The notes below the pieces were generated by a model. The model was given only the letters and a program-made list of their open reading frames with translations, was not told the DNA's origin and searched no databases. A DNA stretch of 55,080 nt from Fundidesulfovibrio putealis DSM 16056. Its GTDB lineage: Bacteria; Desulfobacterota; Desulfovibrionia; Desulfovibrionales; Desulfovibrionaceae. The first letter of the stretch is position 1; the number at the start of each line of letters is the position of its first letter. The stretch lies in NCBI RefSeq assembly GCF_000429325.1, contig NZ_KE386885.1, forward strand, positions 95,100-150,179, given 5' to 3'. The position numbers and the translations under genes were made by a program. This document shows, in pieces, positions 40,730 through 50,603 of this stretch.

Positions 40730-42043
40730 CTAGGCCGCGCGTCCCGCCGCCTGCTCCGGCTCCAGGCTCATGACGCCGGTGTCGTCCTCGTAGGCCAGCA
40801 CTGTCGCGTAACGCCCCCAGGTGACGGCGGTTTCCAGCTGCTTTTCGGCCTCGCGCGGCGGGAATTCCAGCTCCAGGGCCATCTGCACCACGTCCCACTT
40901 CAGCTGGTGCCGGTCGGACTTGCGAAGAAGCGTCAGGAGCCACTGGAAGAAGGGGAGCCTGCGGATGCGGCTGGCGAAGATCTCCTTGCGCGCGCTGATG
41001 GAGGCTTCCGCGAAGGTCTCGCCAAGGACGGTCAGGGAAATGTCGCCTTTGCTGACCACGGCCAGACCCAGAAGCTCTGCGGCCTCCACCAGGGGGAGCA
41101 CCTCGTCCACCTCCATCTGGAACTCGTCGGCCATGCGGTAGATGTCGGCGGTGTTGCCGGGGATGGAATCGATGTGCTCCACCAGGCCGAACAGGTCGCC
41201 CAGTTCGATGTGCGGAAGCGCGCGGGTCTTGCCGGGCGCGCCAGGGGCGGAGCCGTGCTCGTCGGCCTCGGGCAGGGTCTGCCCGGCCAGAATGGCGAAC
41301 ACTCTGTCCACTATTTCCAAGAACTGCCTGGACTTGCGGTCGCGCGGGTGCGGCATGTCAACGGCCAGCTCGGCCACGATGCGTCCGGGCTCCTTGTCCA
41401 TGAGCACGATGCGGTCGCTTATCAGGGCGGCCTCCTCGATGTTGTGGGAGACCATGACCAGACACTTGGTGGGGATGGCCCCGGTGGTCCACAACTCCAG
41501 AAGCTCGCCGCGAAGCGACTCGGCGGAGAGGGGGTCCAGCGAGGAGAACGGCTCGTCCAGGCAGAGGATCTCCGGCTCGATGGACAGAGCGCGCGCAAAG
41601 CCCACCTTCTGGCGCATGCCCGCCGAGAGCTCGCGCGGGTAGGCGGTCTCGAAGCCTTCCAGGCCCACGCGGTGCAGCATGTCCAGGGCGCGGCGCGTGC
41701 GCAGCTTGGAAGACACACCGCGCGCCTTGAGAGCCACTTCCACGTTCTCCTGCACCGTGAGCCAGGGAAACAGCGCGAAGGTCTGGAAGATGATGGCCGC
41801 CCTGGGGTTGACCCCGGCCAGGGGGGTGTCGCGGTAGACCACCTGCCCGGCGGTAGGCTTCTGCAGGCCGGTGATGATGCGTAGAAGCGTCGACTTGCCG
41901 CAGCCGGAAGGGCCGAGCAGGGAGACGATCTCGCCTTCCAGGAAGGACATGTTGATATCCTTCACGGCGTGGAACTGGCGGAAGCCCGTGCCGTAGACCT
42001 GGCTTACACCCACCAGGCGCTCAAGTTCGGTGCGGTTCTGCAT
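40730..42043 (-). CDS. ABC transporter ATPase with AAA-associated C-terminal domain
   Basis: 437 aa. Nitrate/sulfonate/taurine-type ATPase: Walker A GPSGCGKST (44-52), Q-loop IFQTFALFPWLTV, signature LSAGMRQK, Walker B ILCLDEPFSSLDP, switch His in VMVSHNIEEA. Beyond about residue 260 an extra domain of about 175 residues (LFGLVEHIDSIPGN and later LEFPPREAEKQLETAVTWGRY) matches the AAA-associated C-terminal extension found in a subset of this family. Three bases after the permease gene. Confidence 0.9.
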   Translation of the reverse strand: MQNRTELERLVGVSQVYGTGFRQFHAVKDINMSFLEGEIVSLLGPSGCGKSTLLRIITGLQKPTAGQVVYRDTPLAGVNPRAAIIFQTFALFPWLTVQENVEVALKARGVSSKLRTRRALDMLHRVGLEGFETAYPRELSAGMRQKVGFARALSIEPEILCLDEPFSSLDPLSAESLRGELLELWTTGAIPTKCLVMVSHNIEEAALISDRIVLMDKEPGRIVAELAVDMPHPRDRKSRQFLEIVDRVFAILAGQTLPEADEHGSAPGAPGKTRALPHIELGDLFGLVEHIDSIPGNTADIYRMADEFQMEVDEVLPLVEAAELLGLAVVSKGDISLTVLGETFAEASISARKEIFASRIRRLPFFQWLLTLLRKSDRHQLKWDVVQMALELEFPPREAEKQLETAVTWGRYATVLAYEDDTGVMSLEPEQAAGRAA

Positions 42044-42046
42044 GGC

Positions 42047-43756
42047 TCACTCCATGACGTAGCGTTCGGCGGCCAGATTGTAGAGCCTGCGCCAGAAATA
42101 ACGGTTGAAGCCCACCACCGTAAGCACCATGACCAGGGTGGAGGCCAAAAGCAACGGATAGTCCCCGGCGGCGGTGGCTTGGGCGATCACCGCGCCCAGG
42201 CCCGTGGTGGCCACGTGCCCGCCGCCCACCAGGGCGTACTCGGCCACGATGGAGGCGTTCCAGGCCCCCCCCGTGGCGTTGATGCCGCCTGTGACCAGAA
42301 ACGGAAACAGCGCGGGCAGGTATAAGGTCTTCAGGCGCTCGAACCCCCGGATGCCCACGGTGTCGCTCATGCTGATGAGCTCGCGCGGGATGGCCGAGGC
42401 ACCGGCCATCACGTTGAAAAGCATATACCAGACCGAGCCCATGAACATCAGGAACACCGAGGCCACGGCCAGCCCGCCCGGAAGCTGCATGAGCGCCATG
42501 AGCACCACCGGGAAGAGCGCCGTGGAGGGGATGGAGGCCATCACCTGCACCAGGGGCAGGCCCACCCGGGCCACGCGGGGGTTCAGCCCGATGGAGAGCC
42601 CCAGGGGCAGGGTGACGGCCAGGGCCAGGGCCAGCGAGGTCCAGACCCGCAAAAGCGTGGCCAGCAGACCCACCATGATTTCGTACCACTGGTCTCCGGG
42701 AACCTGCACCAGGAGGAGCGAGGCCTGGAACGCGCCGTAGGCGCACACAAGCCCCAGCGCGCCGAGAGGAACCCAGAGCAGCCAGGAGGCGCGCCCGGCG
42801 CGCACGCGGAAGCCCCCCTCGGGAAGCAGCCGGGACATCAGGGCGTCCATGCGCTCCAGCAGGCCGTCGATCACCACGTCGGTAAACCAGCCGATCAGCC
42901 GCGAGGACCGGGCCGACTCCAGCACCCAGGAGGTGGGCGGGTGCTCGGACTCCAACATCTCCAGCTTGAAGCGCTCAGACCAGGCCATGAGAGGCCGCCA
43001 CACGAAGATGTCCAGGATGACAATGACCGCCACCAGGGTGCCCACGCCCCAGGCAATGGCCTCCATGTCGCCCTTGGCCGAGGCCTCCTGCAGGAAGGCC
43101 CCAAGTCCGGGCAGGCGAAAGTCCTTCTGCCCCACGGTGAACATCTCCGAGGCCATGAGGAAGAACCAGCCCCCGGCCCAGCTCATCATGGAGTTCCACA
43201 GCAGGCTGATGGCCGCGAAGGGCAGCTGCACCACCCGGAACCGCAGCCAGGGGTTCATGCGGAAGATGCGCGCCGCCTCGGTTATCTCGCCGGGGATGGT
43301 GGTCAGGGATTGATACCAGCAGTAGGTCATGTTCCAGGCCTGGCTGGTGAAGATGAGCACGATAGCCGAGAGCTCCACGGCCAGTTGCGTGGGCATGATG
43401 GCGGTGAGGCTCAGGATGACCACGGGCAGGAACGAGAGCAGGGGTACGCTCTGGAGGATGTCCAGAACAGGCAGCAGCACCGGCCTGGCCCGCAGGCTGG
43501 ACGCGGCCATGGTGCCGTAGGTGAAGGTGAAGATAAGCGAGAGGAAGTAGGCCGCAGCCATGCGCCCCACCGAAAGCAGCGCATACCAGGGCAGCTCGGA
43601 GGGGTCCGTGGAGATGGCCGGGCCGTCCACGATCTCCGGGGACTGGCCCGCCAGGCGGATTCCGGCGTACAACAACACGAAAATGCCCAGCAGCACCAGG
43701 CCGTCGGCAACCGCAACCCCTCTGCGGGCAGGCATGGATGAGACAAAGCGCGGCAT
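42047..43756 (-). CDS. ABC transporter permease, double-length
   Basis: 569 aa, about twelve helices, two BPD-type permease domains in one chain. First domain about 70-270 with the EAA loop EITEAARIFRMNPWLRF; second about 340-560 with ELISMSDTVGIRGFERLK. This fused pair would form the whole membrane channel. No substrate-binding protein gene lies next to it, so the imported compound and its receptor are unknown. Same operon as the ATPase. Confidence 0.9.
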   Translation of the reverse strand: MPRFVSSMPARRGVAVADGLVLLGIFVLLYAGIRLAGQSPEIVDGPAISTDPSELPWYALLSVGRMAAAYFLSLIFTFTYGTMAASSLRARPVLLPVLDILQSVPLLSFLPVVILSLTAIMPTQLAVELSAIVLIFTSQAWNMTYCWYQSLTTIPGEITEAARIFRMNPWLRFRVVQLPFAAISLLWNSMMSWAGGWFFLMASEMFTVGQKDFRLPGLGAFLQEASAKGDMEAIAWGVGTLVAVIVILDIFVWRPLMAWSERFKLEMLESEHPPTSWVLESARSSRLIGWFTDVVIDGLLERMDALMSRLLPEGGFRVRAGRASWLLWVPLGALGLVCAYGAFQASLLLVQVPGDQWYEIMVGLLATLLRVWTSLALALAVTLPLGLSIGLNPRVARVGLPLVQVMASIPSTALFPVVLMALMQLPGGLAVASVFLMFMGSVWYMLFNVMAGASAIPRELISMSDTVGIRGFERLKTLYLPALFPFLVTGGINATGGAWNASIVAEYALVGGGHVATTGLGAVIAQATAAGDYPLLLASTLVMVLTVVGFNRYFWRRLYNLAAERYVME

Positions 43757-43838
43757 CAGCCCCCCTTATCAAGTCCAGCCTGGGCTACTCGGGCAGGGGG
43801 CAAAAATCAAGGCCAGCGCCCACGTCGTTACATAAACG

Positions 43839-45386
43839 TCATCCACGGCGCTCCGGCAGGCGGCATTGCCCCGGCACGGCGGGCGTGAAGCGCGTCGGTT
43901 CCGACACTATCGCCGCCCCGCAAGCCTTGGCCAGTCCCCGGATCATGCCCCGAAACAGCACCAGATGCGGGAGGAACAGCCCGTACCAGTACACCAGCCC
44001 GACCAGTCCGCGCGGCTGGAACCGGGCCAGCAGGGTGAACTCCGTAGCTCCGCCCTGGGCTGGCTCAAGCGACAGCTCCAGCGCAGCCTCGCCCGGCGAC
44101 TTCATGGCAGCCAGCAGCACGAGGCGCCGGGGCGGCTCCGAGGCGTGCACGCGCCAGCAGTCCAGGCTGTCGCCCACCAGCAGGCACTGGGGATTCTTCC
44201 GGCCAGGGCCAAGCCCCACGCCGCCCATCATACGGTCCACCAGACCGCGCAGCTTCCACAGGATGTCCGCGAAGTACCAGCCCCGCTCCCCGCCGATGGA
44301 CTCGACGGCGGTCCAGACCTTTTCCGGCGGGGCCGAAAGCACGGCCTTGTAGCCTATCTCGTAGACCTTGCCGCCAGCGTAGGGCACGTCGCCGCACACC
44401 AGCCACTCCGGCGCGCGCACCTGCCCCGCATCGGACCAGCAGGTGGGAACCAGCCGGTCCTTCAGTTCGCGCCGTGCGGCCTGGAAGGTCTCGCGCACGC
44501 TTTGCAGCGGCACGGGGATCACCTCGCGGATGCGGTTGTCGGCGCAGACCACCTCGTTTCGCAGCCCCTCCACCAGGGGCGCGAACACCGAGGGCGGCAC
44601 TGGCGTTATGAAACGCAGCCAGTATTTGGACAGCTTCGGGCTCAGAAACGGCACCGGAATGATGATGCGCCTGGGGAGCCCGGCTACATCGGAATAGATG
44701 TGAAACAGCTCCTCGTAGTCCAGGATGTCCGGCCCGCCGATATCGTAGGTCTGCCCGGCGGTCTCGGGGTGCTCCAGGCACCCGGCCAGGTAGTCCAGCA
44801 CGTTGCGGATGGAGATGGGCTGGCAGCGGGTGCGCACCCAGCGCGGGGTGATCATCACCGGAAGACGCTCCACCAGGGAGCGCAAGATTTCATAAGAGGC
44901 GCTGCCCGCCCCAAGGATGGCAGCGGCGCGCAGGAACGTGACGGGAACCGGCCCCGAGGCCAGGATCCTGCCGGTCTCCAGGCGCGAGCGCAGGTGATGC
45001 GACAGGTCTGCCCCCTCGTCCCCGAGCCCGCCCAGGTAGATGATGCACGCAACGCCCGTCTCAGCGCAGGCCTGGGCGAAGAGGCGGGCGGACTCGTGGT
45101 CGGCCTCGGCGAAGTTCTTGCCAGCCGAGCCCATGGAGTGCACCAGGTAGTAGGCGGCACGGCATCCGGCCAGGGCTTTTCGCAGGCTGTCCAGGTCCAG
45201 CACGTCGGCGCGGGCCAGCTCGCAGCGCGGGTCCGAAGCCCAGGGCCGGCAGGAGAGCTTGTCCAGGGAGCGGGCCACGGCGCGGATGCGGTATCCCCGT
45301 TCCAGAAGCAGCGGAGCCAGCCGCCCGCCTACGTAGCCGGTGGCCCCGGTGACCAGTATGGGGGCGTTGTCAGGATGATTGGTCAT
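43839..45386 (-). CDS. NAD(P)-binding epimerase-like protein with DUF2867-like C-terminus
   Basis: 515 aa. N-terminal extended-SDR Rossmann fold with VTGATGYVGGRLAP (11-24), an atypical active site (YLVHSMGSAGKNFAEAD), and DIGGPDILDYEELF typical of NmrA/YwnB-like proteins. From about 325 on, a domain of the DUF2867/SRPBCC-like type (EIGYKAVLSAPPEKVWTAVESIGGERGWY in parts) and a hydrophobic stretch GLVGLVYWYGLFLPHLVLF. Substrate unknown. Confidence 0.82.
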   Translation of the reverse strand: MTNHPDNAPILVTGATGYVGGRLAPLLLERGYRIRAVARSLDKLSCRPWASDPRCELARADVLDLDSLRKALAGCRAAYYLVHSMGSAGKNFAEADHESARLFAQACAETGVACIIYLGGLGDEGADLSHHLRSRLETGRILASGPVPVTFLRAAAILGAGSASYEILRSLVERLPVMITPRWVRTRCQPISIRNVLDYLAGCLEHPETAGQTYDIGGPDILDYEELFHIYSDVAGLPRRIIIPVPFLSPKLSKYWLRFITPVPPSVFAPLVEGLRNEVVCADNRIREVIPVPLQSVRETFQAARRELKDRLVPTCWSDAGQVRAPEWLVCGDVPYAGGKVYEIGYKAVLSAPPEKVWTAVESIGGERGWYFADILWKLRGLVDRMMGGVGLGPGRKNPQCLLVGDSLDCWRVHASEPPRRLVLLAAMKSPGEAALELSLEPAQGGATEFTLLARFQPRGLVGLVYWYGLFLPHLVLFRGMIRGLAKACGAAIVSEPTRFTPAVPGQCRLPERRG

Positions 45387-45549
45387 AGGCCTTCCAGGTC
45401 AGCGCCGGTTGACCGGCGGCTGGAGTTGTAAACATGATGATCGGTCGGACGCCTCAGGGTCGAGGCTCTGCCCTTGGCCTTTCAATACCCTTGCGGCATG
45501 GCCGAGGCAAAGAATTTCGAAAAAAATGCGCACCAGACGGAATTGCGCA

Positions 45550-45578
45550 TTGACAGGTCCGCGCCCCGAGAGTAGATG
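45550..45578 (+). promoter_or_regulatory. Promoter of tRNA-Pro
   Basis: TTGACA (45550-45555), 17-bp spacer, TAGATG (45573-45578), 16 bp before the mature tRNA start. Confidence 0.6.
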
Positions 45579-45594
45579 AACACTCCTTCAGCGT

Positions 45595-45671
45595 CGGGAT
45601 GTAGCGCAGCCTGGTAGCGCACCTGAATGGGGTTCAGGGGGTCGGAGGTTCAACTCCTCTCATCCCGACCA
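45595..45671 (+). tRNA. tRNA-Pro(GGG)
   Basis: 77 nt with encoded CCA. Acceptor CGGGATG (45595-45601) pairs with CATCCCG (45661-45667), discriminator A. Anticodon stem CCTGA/TCAGG with loop ATGGGGT, anticodon GGG, decoding CCC. T arm GGAGGTTCAACTCC. D arm GCGCAGCCTGGTAGCGC. Confidence 0.97.
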
Positions 45672-45680
45672 CGCTAGATC

Positions 45681-45711
45681 AAGGGCTTACGGTTAATCGC
45701 CGTAAGCCCTT
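45681..45711 (+). terminator. Terminator of tRNA-Pro
   Basis: AAGGGCTTACGG (45681-45692) pairs perfectly with CCGTAAGCCCTT (45700-45711), followed by TTTCG. Confidence 0.9.
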
Positions 45712-46347
45712 TTTCGTTGGTGTTGGATTTGGGTCCGCCCTGGGTCCGCTTTTTCTTGTGGTGGGTTGTGTTTGCCCAGGAAATTTCGTGAGGGGAAAGC
45801 CTAAGATAAGCCGAGTGAGGAGGCGTCCCGATTAGAATTGAGACAAAGCATAGTTCACCAGTAGACCTCTCTCGACCCCACCCTAAAACTAAAGACATCT
45901 TCTGTTCTTATACCCCCCATATTTTCATGGCCGAATCTCAATAGGATCTGCCATGCCTCTCCTGCCACATATCTGCCGTCAAAATTCTGGATAGCACTCT
46001 CTCTTCCAGTTTCCCTACCTTGTTCATCGCCTTGAGTTCAGACCATAAGAAATAATCTTTCCGGGGACCTGACTGTATACTCAGCCCATCCCACGGCAGG
46101 CCAAACCAGCCAGAGACCGCCTGGACAGCGCGCCCAGGCGATGTGGACGCTTACCCAGTTCTGTTCTGCAAAAGGTGGATGAAAGGGGCGAAGTGAGGCG
46201 GCGGGGCGCCAGTTAAAGAGAATCGATAGCGGCGAGATAACACTGTTGTGGTTGCTGTGCCGGAAAGGGCTGCCCGCTGGTTATCAACAATTGAACTCGA
46301 AGCATCTTCCCCAAAATCTACTTAGCCTGACAAGGTCAAAGGCTTAC
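45712..46347. other. Gap between tRNA-Pro and cas3; possible attachment-site remnant
   Basis: No credible gene. GGGTCCGC occurs twice as a direct repeat at 45731-45738 and 45742-45749, 11 bp apart, just after the tRNA terminator. Helically spaced direct repeats like this are typical of integrase arm sites next to tRNA attachment sites. GC is lower than in the core genes. The cas3 promoter must lie here but I cannot place it. Confidence 0.45.
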
Positions 46348-49008
46348 ATGCCTGCCAACTCATCTCCTCCCAAGACTGTCCGCGGGTACCCTTTGTGGGG
46401 GAAGCTCCACACTACGGCCCAGAATCAACAGGTCATTCATCCCCTTGAGGCCCATTTGGCAGACGTTGCAGCCACTTTCGAAGCCCTGATCACCTTGCCG
46501 TGTATAGCCAATCGCATCGACTCATGTTTGGGCCGTCCTCTGGGACCAAGCTTGCGGGCTGCCCTGACCGTGCTTGTGGTATTGCATGATCTGGGTAAAT
46601 ACGCTCCCGTTTTTCAAAGAAAGCGTACGGGTGAAGCTGGAACCATGGGGCATGTTGCAGTCCTGCCCGGGCTTTTCTCCGAGGCGGTCGGTCCCCGTCT
46701 CTGCCAAGCTCTGCCTTTCCTGGTGTTGTGGCAAGAGCAGGCAGCAGATGTCCTTTGCCAACTGCTGGGAGCCAGCTGGTCGCACCATGGCCGCCCGACG
46801 GCTCCCTGGGAAGTATCGCCCTGGGACCGTGAGAATCTTGCCCAGGCTTGGGACAATGCTGACGGACGCGAACCGCTGGCCGACATCGCCGCCCTGGAGC
46901 CAAAGTTGAAGGACTGGTTCCCCGAGGCTTTTGACCGGTCTATCACTTGGCCCGAGCAGAGCGCATTCAGCCATCTTTTCGCCGGTCTCGTGGTTTTGGC
47001 CGATTGGATTGCTTCTGATGAGCGTTTTTTCCCTTTTTGCGGTGAGGCTGGCCGCCCCATTAACGGCGATCCAATGCTTTTCGCACGTCAGGCCGCAGCA
47101 CGGGCCGTTTCAAGCCTCGGCCTGATGGCCGATCCCTGGAGGCAGGGCAGCGAACCTGAATTCGCCTCGCTATTTGACGGCCACACTCCCAATGCCGTGC
47201 AGCAGGTGTTGGAAACAATGTCTCTGCCCAAAGGGGGTAGCCTTACTATCGTAGAGGCGGAAACAGGCAACGGCAAAACAGAGGCCGCCCTGGTTCTTTT
47301 CCGGCGGCTGTTCTGGGCCGGGTTGGTGGACGGCCTGTACTTCGCAAACCCTCTGCGTTTGGCCGCAACCCAACTCCATCAACGCGTGACGACTTTTGCC
47401 CGCAAGGCCTTCGGCACTGAAAGCCCCCCGGTCATTCTGGCCATCCCCGGCTATCTGCGTGCCGACGAGCACCAGGGCCTGCGACTACCTGACTACAAGG
47501 TGCTGTGGCCGGACGCTCCAGAACCGACCCGCTTCTGGGCTTGCGAAAGCCCCAAGCGATTCCTGGCGGCCCCTTTGGCCGTGGGGACCATCGACCAGGT
47601 CTTGATGGCCGGGATGCGCCTGCCCCACGCTCATTTGCGGGCTGCATCGTTGAGCCGTAGTCTGCTGGTGGTAGATGAAGTCCATGCGAGCGACCGCTAC
47701 ATGACCCAACTTGGCCTGAATCTGGTGCGCTTCGCTGCACGGACGGGCGGCCATGTGCTGCTCATGTCGGCCACTTTGGGCGGCGAGGCGCGCCAACTCT
47801 ACTTGGACGAGGCCCAGCGGACCAAGGCGCACTGCCGAGTGAAACCGACACTCTCAACCTGCCGGGACGCTCCCTATCCCCTTGTGACCACCCTCTCAGG
47901 GGCGCACCTGCCCGGAGCAGGCCATGGGCGATCAAAAGCCGTGACCGTGAGGCCGATGACCCTCATGACTCGTCCTGAAGCGGTGGCCGCTTTTGCCGTG
48001 AAATGGGCAGAACAGGGGGCCAGCGTTCTCGTGCTGCGCAATAGCGTGGCCCAGGCCGTGGCCACGGCCCAGGCTTTGGAGAACTTCGCCGGAGAATCCT
48101 CGTCCATCCTCTTCCGGGTGGAAGGAGTGCCTACCCTGCATCATGGTCGCTTCGCCCGCGAAGACCGCCTGCTGCTCGACACGGCTGTTGTGAGCCGCGT
48201 CGGAAAGCACGCCCCTCGCCTGCCTGGAGTTGTGGTGGCCACCCAGACCCTTGAACAATCCCTGGACGTGGATTTCGACATCCTCATTACCGACCTGGCC
48301 CCGATGGACGTCCTCTTGCAGCGAATCGGGCGCCTGCATCGCCATGAACACCCTCGGCCCGCCTGCGCTAGGGAGCCCCTCTGCCAAGTCCTGACGCCTG
48401 AAGGGGACCCGGAGTCCTGGCTGCTCTCCTATACAGCCAAGAAATACGGTTTCGGTAAGGATAGGGCCTATGACAATCTGGTCAGCGTGGAGGCCACGAG
48501 GAGGCTTGTATCCGGTCCAGACGGTGAAGGCACGGCCATCAACATCCCTGCGGACAACCGACGATTGGTCGAGGAAGCCACGCACTCCCAAGCCTTGGGG
48601 GACCTGGCTGAATCGTTGGGCGGAAAGTGGCCGGAGGAGCTGCAAACGTATCAGGGAACCTGCTACGCGGCGAGAGGAGCGGCAAACGCGGCCCTCGTCG
48701 ACTGGGACCAGCCCTATGGTCCGAAAAGCGCCGGGGTGGGGAGCGACCAGAAGAAGCAGTCAGCTACACGTCTGGGATTAGACGACGCGGACGTACCCTT
48801 TGATCCCAGACTCCCCGGACCGTTCGGGCAGTCGGTGTCAAGACTGCGCATTCCGGGCTGGCTGGCTGGCAGCACTCCACGGGACGCCCGCCCAACTGCC
48901 GTAACAGCCGAAGCAGGCGTGATAAGATTCCACTTCGGCACAGCATCACTCATCTATGACCGTTTCGGCCTGCGCCGCGCGGATGCGCAACCAAAGGAGA
49001 GTGCATGA
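46348..49008 (+). CDS. cas3: CRISPR-associated helicase/nuclease Cas3 (type I-E)
   Basis: 886 aa. HD nuclease domain first (LHDLGKYAPVFQRK, His80-Asp81), then a superfamily 2 helicase with Walker A EAETGNGKTEAALV (about 302-315), DEVHASD box (about 441), SATLGG, and QRIGRLHRH (motif VI). It degrades target DNA once Cascade has bound. ATG at 46348 fits the family N-terminus (YPLWGKLHTTAQ); an in-frame ATG at 46246 adds 34 unlikely residues. First gene of the operon; TGA overlaps the cse1 ATG. Confidence 0.94.
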   Translation: MPANSSPPKTVRGYPLWGKLHTTAQNQQVIHPLEAHLADVAATFEALITLPCIANRIDSCLGRPLGPSLRAALTVLVVLHDLGKYAPVFQRKRTGEAGTMGHVAVLPGLFSEAVGPRLCQALPFLVLWQEQAADVLCQLLGASWSHHGRPTAPWEVSPWDRENLAQAWDNADGREPLADIAALEPKLKDWFPEAFDRSITWPEQSAFSHLFAGLVVLADWIASDERFFPFCGEAGRPINGDPMLFARQAAARAVSSLGLMADPWRQGSEPEFASLFDGHTPNAVQQVLETMSLPKGGSLTIVEAETGNGKTEAALVLFRRLFWAGLVDGLYFANPLRLAATQLHQRVTTFARKAFGTESPPVILAIPGYLRADEHQGLRLPDYKVLWPDAPEPTRFWACESPKRFLAAPLAVGTIDQVLMAGMRLPHAHLRAASLSRSLLVVDEVHASDRYMTQLGLNLVRFAARTGGHVLLMSATLGGEARQLYLDEAQRTKAHCRVKPTLSTCRDAPYPLVTTLSGAHLPGAGHGRSKAVTVRPMTLMTRPEAVAAFAVKWAEQGASVLVLRNSVAQAVATAQALENFAGESSSILFRVEGVPTLHHGRFAREDRLLLDTAVVSRVGKHAPRLPGVVVATQTLEQSLDVDFDILITDLAPMDVLLQRIGRLHRHEHPRPACAREPLCQVLTPEGDPESWLLSYTAKKYGFGKDRAYDNLVSVEATRRLVSGPDGEGTAINIPADNRRLVEEATHSQALGDLAESLGGKWPEELQTYQGTCYAARGAANAALVDWDQPYGPKSAGVGSDQKKQSATRLGLDDADVPFDPRLPGPFGQSVSRLRIPGWLAGSTPRDARPTAVTAEAGVIRFHFGTASLIYDRFGLRRADAQPKESA

Positions 49009-50603
49009 CCCGTGAAAACCTGCTTGTCGATCCTTTGCTGACCATCGACACGCCCGATGGCGGACAGCGTCAGGTGAGCCTGCCCGGCCTGTTCGCGGCC
49101 ATGGAGCGCGGCGAGGTGTTTGCTTTCCCCAAACTGCGCCCCCATCAGGACCACCCCTGGCATGCCTTTCTGTGCCAGCTGGCCGCACTTGCCCTTCGAG
49201 ACAGCCACCTGCCACAGGCTAGGCCCGGCCACCCTGAAACATGGCTGGGCCAGCATGACGAGGAGGGCTGGCGCGTCTTGCTTCGCACCCTGACCTCGGA
49301 TTTTCGCGACGATGAACCCTGGCGGCTGGTGGTGGAGGACCCGGCCAAGCCCGCGTTCATGCAGCCTCCGGTGGAAGGTTCCGCCCTGGCCAAACAGAAG
49401 CCTGAAGATTTTTGGGCCACCCCCGACGACATGGACGTTCTGGAGACTGCCAAGCGTCACGGCATCAAAAACGCGCTGATAGACCCCGGAAGCCTGGAGC
49501 ACTGGGTCTACGCCTTGGTCTCGGTCCAGACCCAGGCACCGTTCGGAGGGAGCGGGCATCAAGCCAGCTCACGGCAAAATGGAGCATACGGTGCCCGATC
49601 TGGCGTCGGCATCAGACTGTCCCAACGGGTGGACATGTGCTGGGCCAGAGACACCCGCATTCTGCTCGACCATCCTGACCACTGGGCCGCTTGCGGCATA
49701 GACTACGACTTCCGGCACGGACTGGCTCTAGTATGGTTGGTTCCCTGGAACGGCGAGACCAGCCTTGCCCCAACCCGGCTGCACCCCTGGTACATCGAGA
49801 TCTCCCGCCTGACCCGGTTGAAGAGGACTCCAGCCGGGCTTCTCCATGCCACGTATATCACTGCTTCCAGCACCAGAGTCGAAGCGAAAGAAACACATGG
49901 GAACGTTGGGGATCCTTGGGTGCCTATCCTCAAGGAGACTACCCCGAAATCCTACAATTCAGTCCCCCGGTACCACAAAGTGTGCGAGGTACTTTTCGAC
50001 GACGAAAAGTACGTCCCCTCTTTGATGCAAATGCCAGCCAAAATTGATGGAACTGGCCCGATGACGGTCTGCTTTCGATTCCTCTCCAGGGGACAAAGCA
50101 AAACCGAAGGGTATCACGAACGCCATGTGCCTTTCGGTCACGCACAGTCAAGATTCCTGGGAGCCAGAAAGAATCTGGCGCTGGAAATGTCCAGAAGCAT
50201 GATCGAGCTGGCCAGCCGGGTCGAGCAGGCCCTTTATCTTGCCGCCCTCAAGCGCATGCAGGCAGGCCGCCCGGTCCCGGACGCCAAGCAACCTGAGACC
50301 AGCCGCTGGGCCAACCGGATCCGCCGAGACATGGACGACGAGGTCAACGAGCATTTCTTCCCCCGGTTATGGGACTGCTTGGAACGGCATGAAGACGGGG
50401 CGACCCTCGTGGACAGCGTGCGCCCCTGGCTGGATTGGCTGGCCTCATGCGCCCGGACTCGGTTTGCGCTGGCCGGACAGTCCCTGCCGTCCTCATGCAC
50501 CCTGGGAATGTTCGCTCAGGCCCAGGCCGAGATACTGCTGGAACGAAAGCTTTCCGGGATATTCAACCCCCAGCCCCTGAGAAGGAACGCTCATGGAAAA
50601 TGA
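49005..50603 (+). CDS. cse1: Cascade large subunit Cse1 (Cas8e)
   Basis: 532 aa. Recognises the PAM and recruits Cas3. Typical N-terminus NLLVDPLLTIDTPDGGQRQVSLPGLFA, then HAFLCQLAALALR and a C-terminal four-helix region (FFPRLWDCLERHEDG). Overlaps cas3 by four bases and cse2 by eleven. Confidence 0.93.
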   Translation: MTRENLLVDPLLTIDTPDGGQRQVSLPGLFAAMERGEVFAFPKLRPHQDHPWHAFLCQLAALALRDSHLPQARPGHPETWLGQHDEEGWRVLLRTLTSDFRDDEPWRLVVEDPAKPAFMQPPVEGSALAKQKPEDFWATPDDMDVLETAKRHGIKNALIDPGSLEHWVYALVSVQTQAPFGGSGHQASSRQNGAYGARSGVGIRLSQRVDMCWARDTRILLDHPDHWAACGIDYDFRHGLALVWLVPWNGETSLAPTRLHPWYIEISRLTRLKRTPAGLLHATYITASSTRVEAKETHGNVGDPWVPILKETTPKSYNSVPRYHKVCEVLFDDEKYVPSLMQMPAKIDGTGPMTVCFRFLSRGQSKTEGYHERHVPFGHAQSRFLGARKNLALEMSRSMIELASRVEQALYLAALKRMQAGRPVPDAKQPETSRWANRIRRDMDDEVNEHFFPRLWDCLERHEDGATLVDSVRPWLDWLASCARTRFALAGQSLPSSCTLGMFAQAQAEILLERKLSGIFNPQPLRRNAHGK

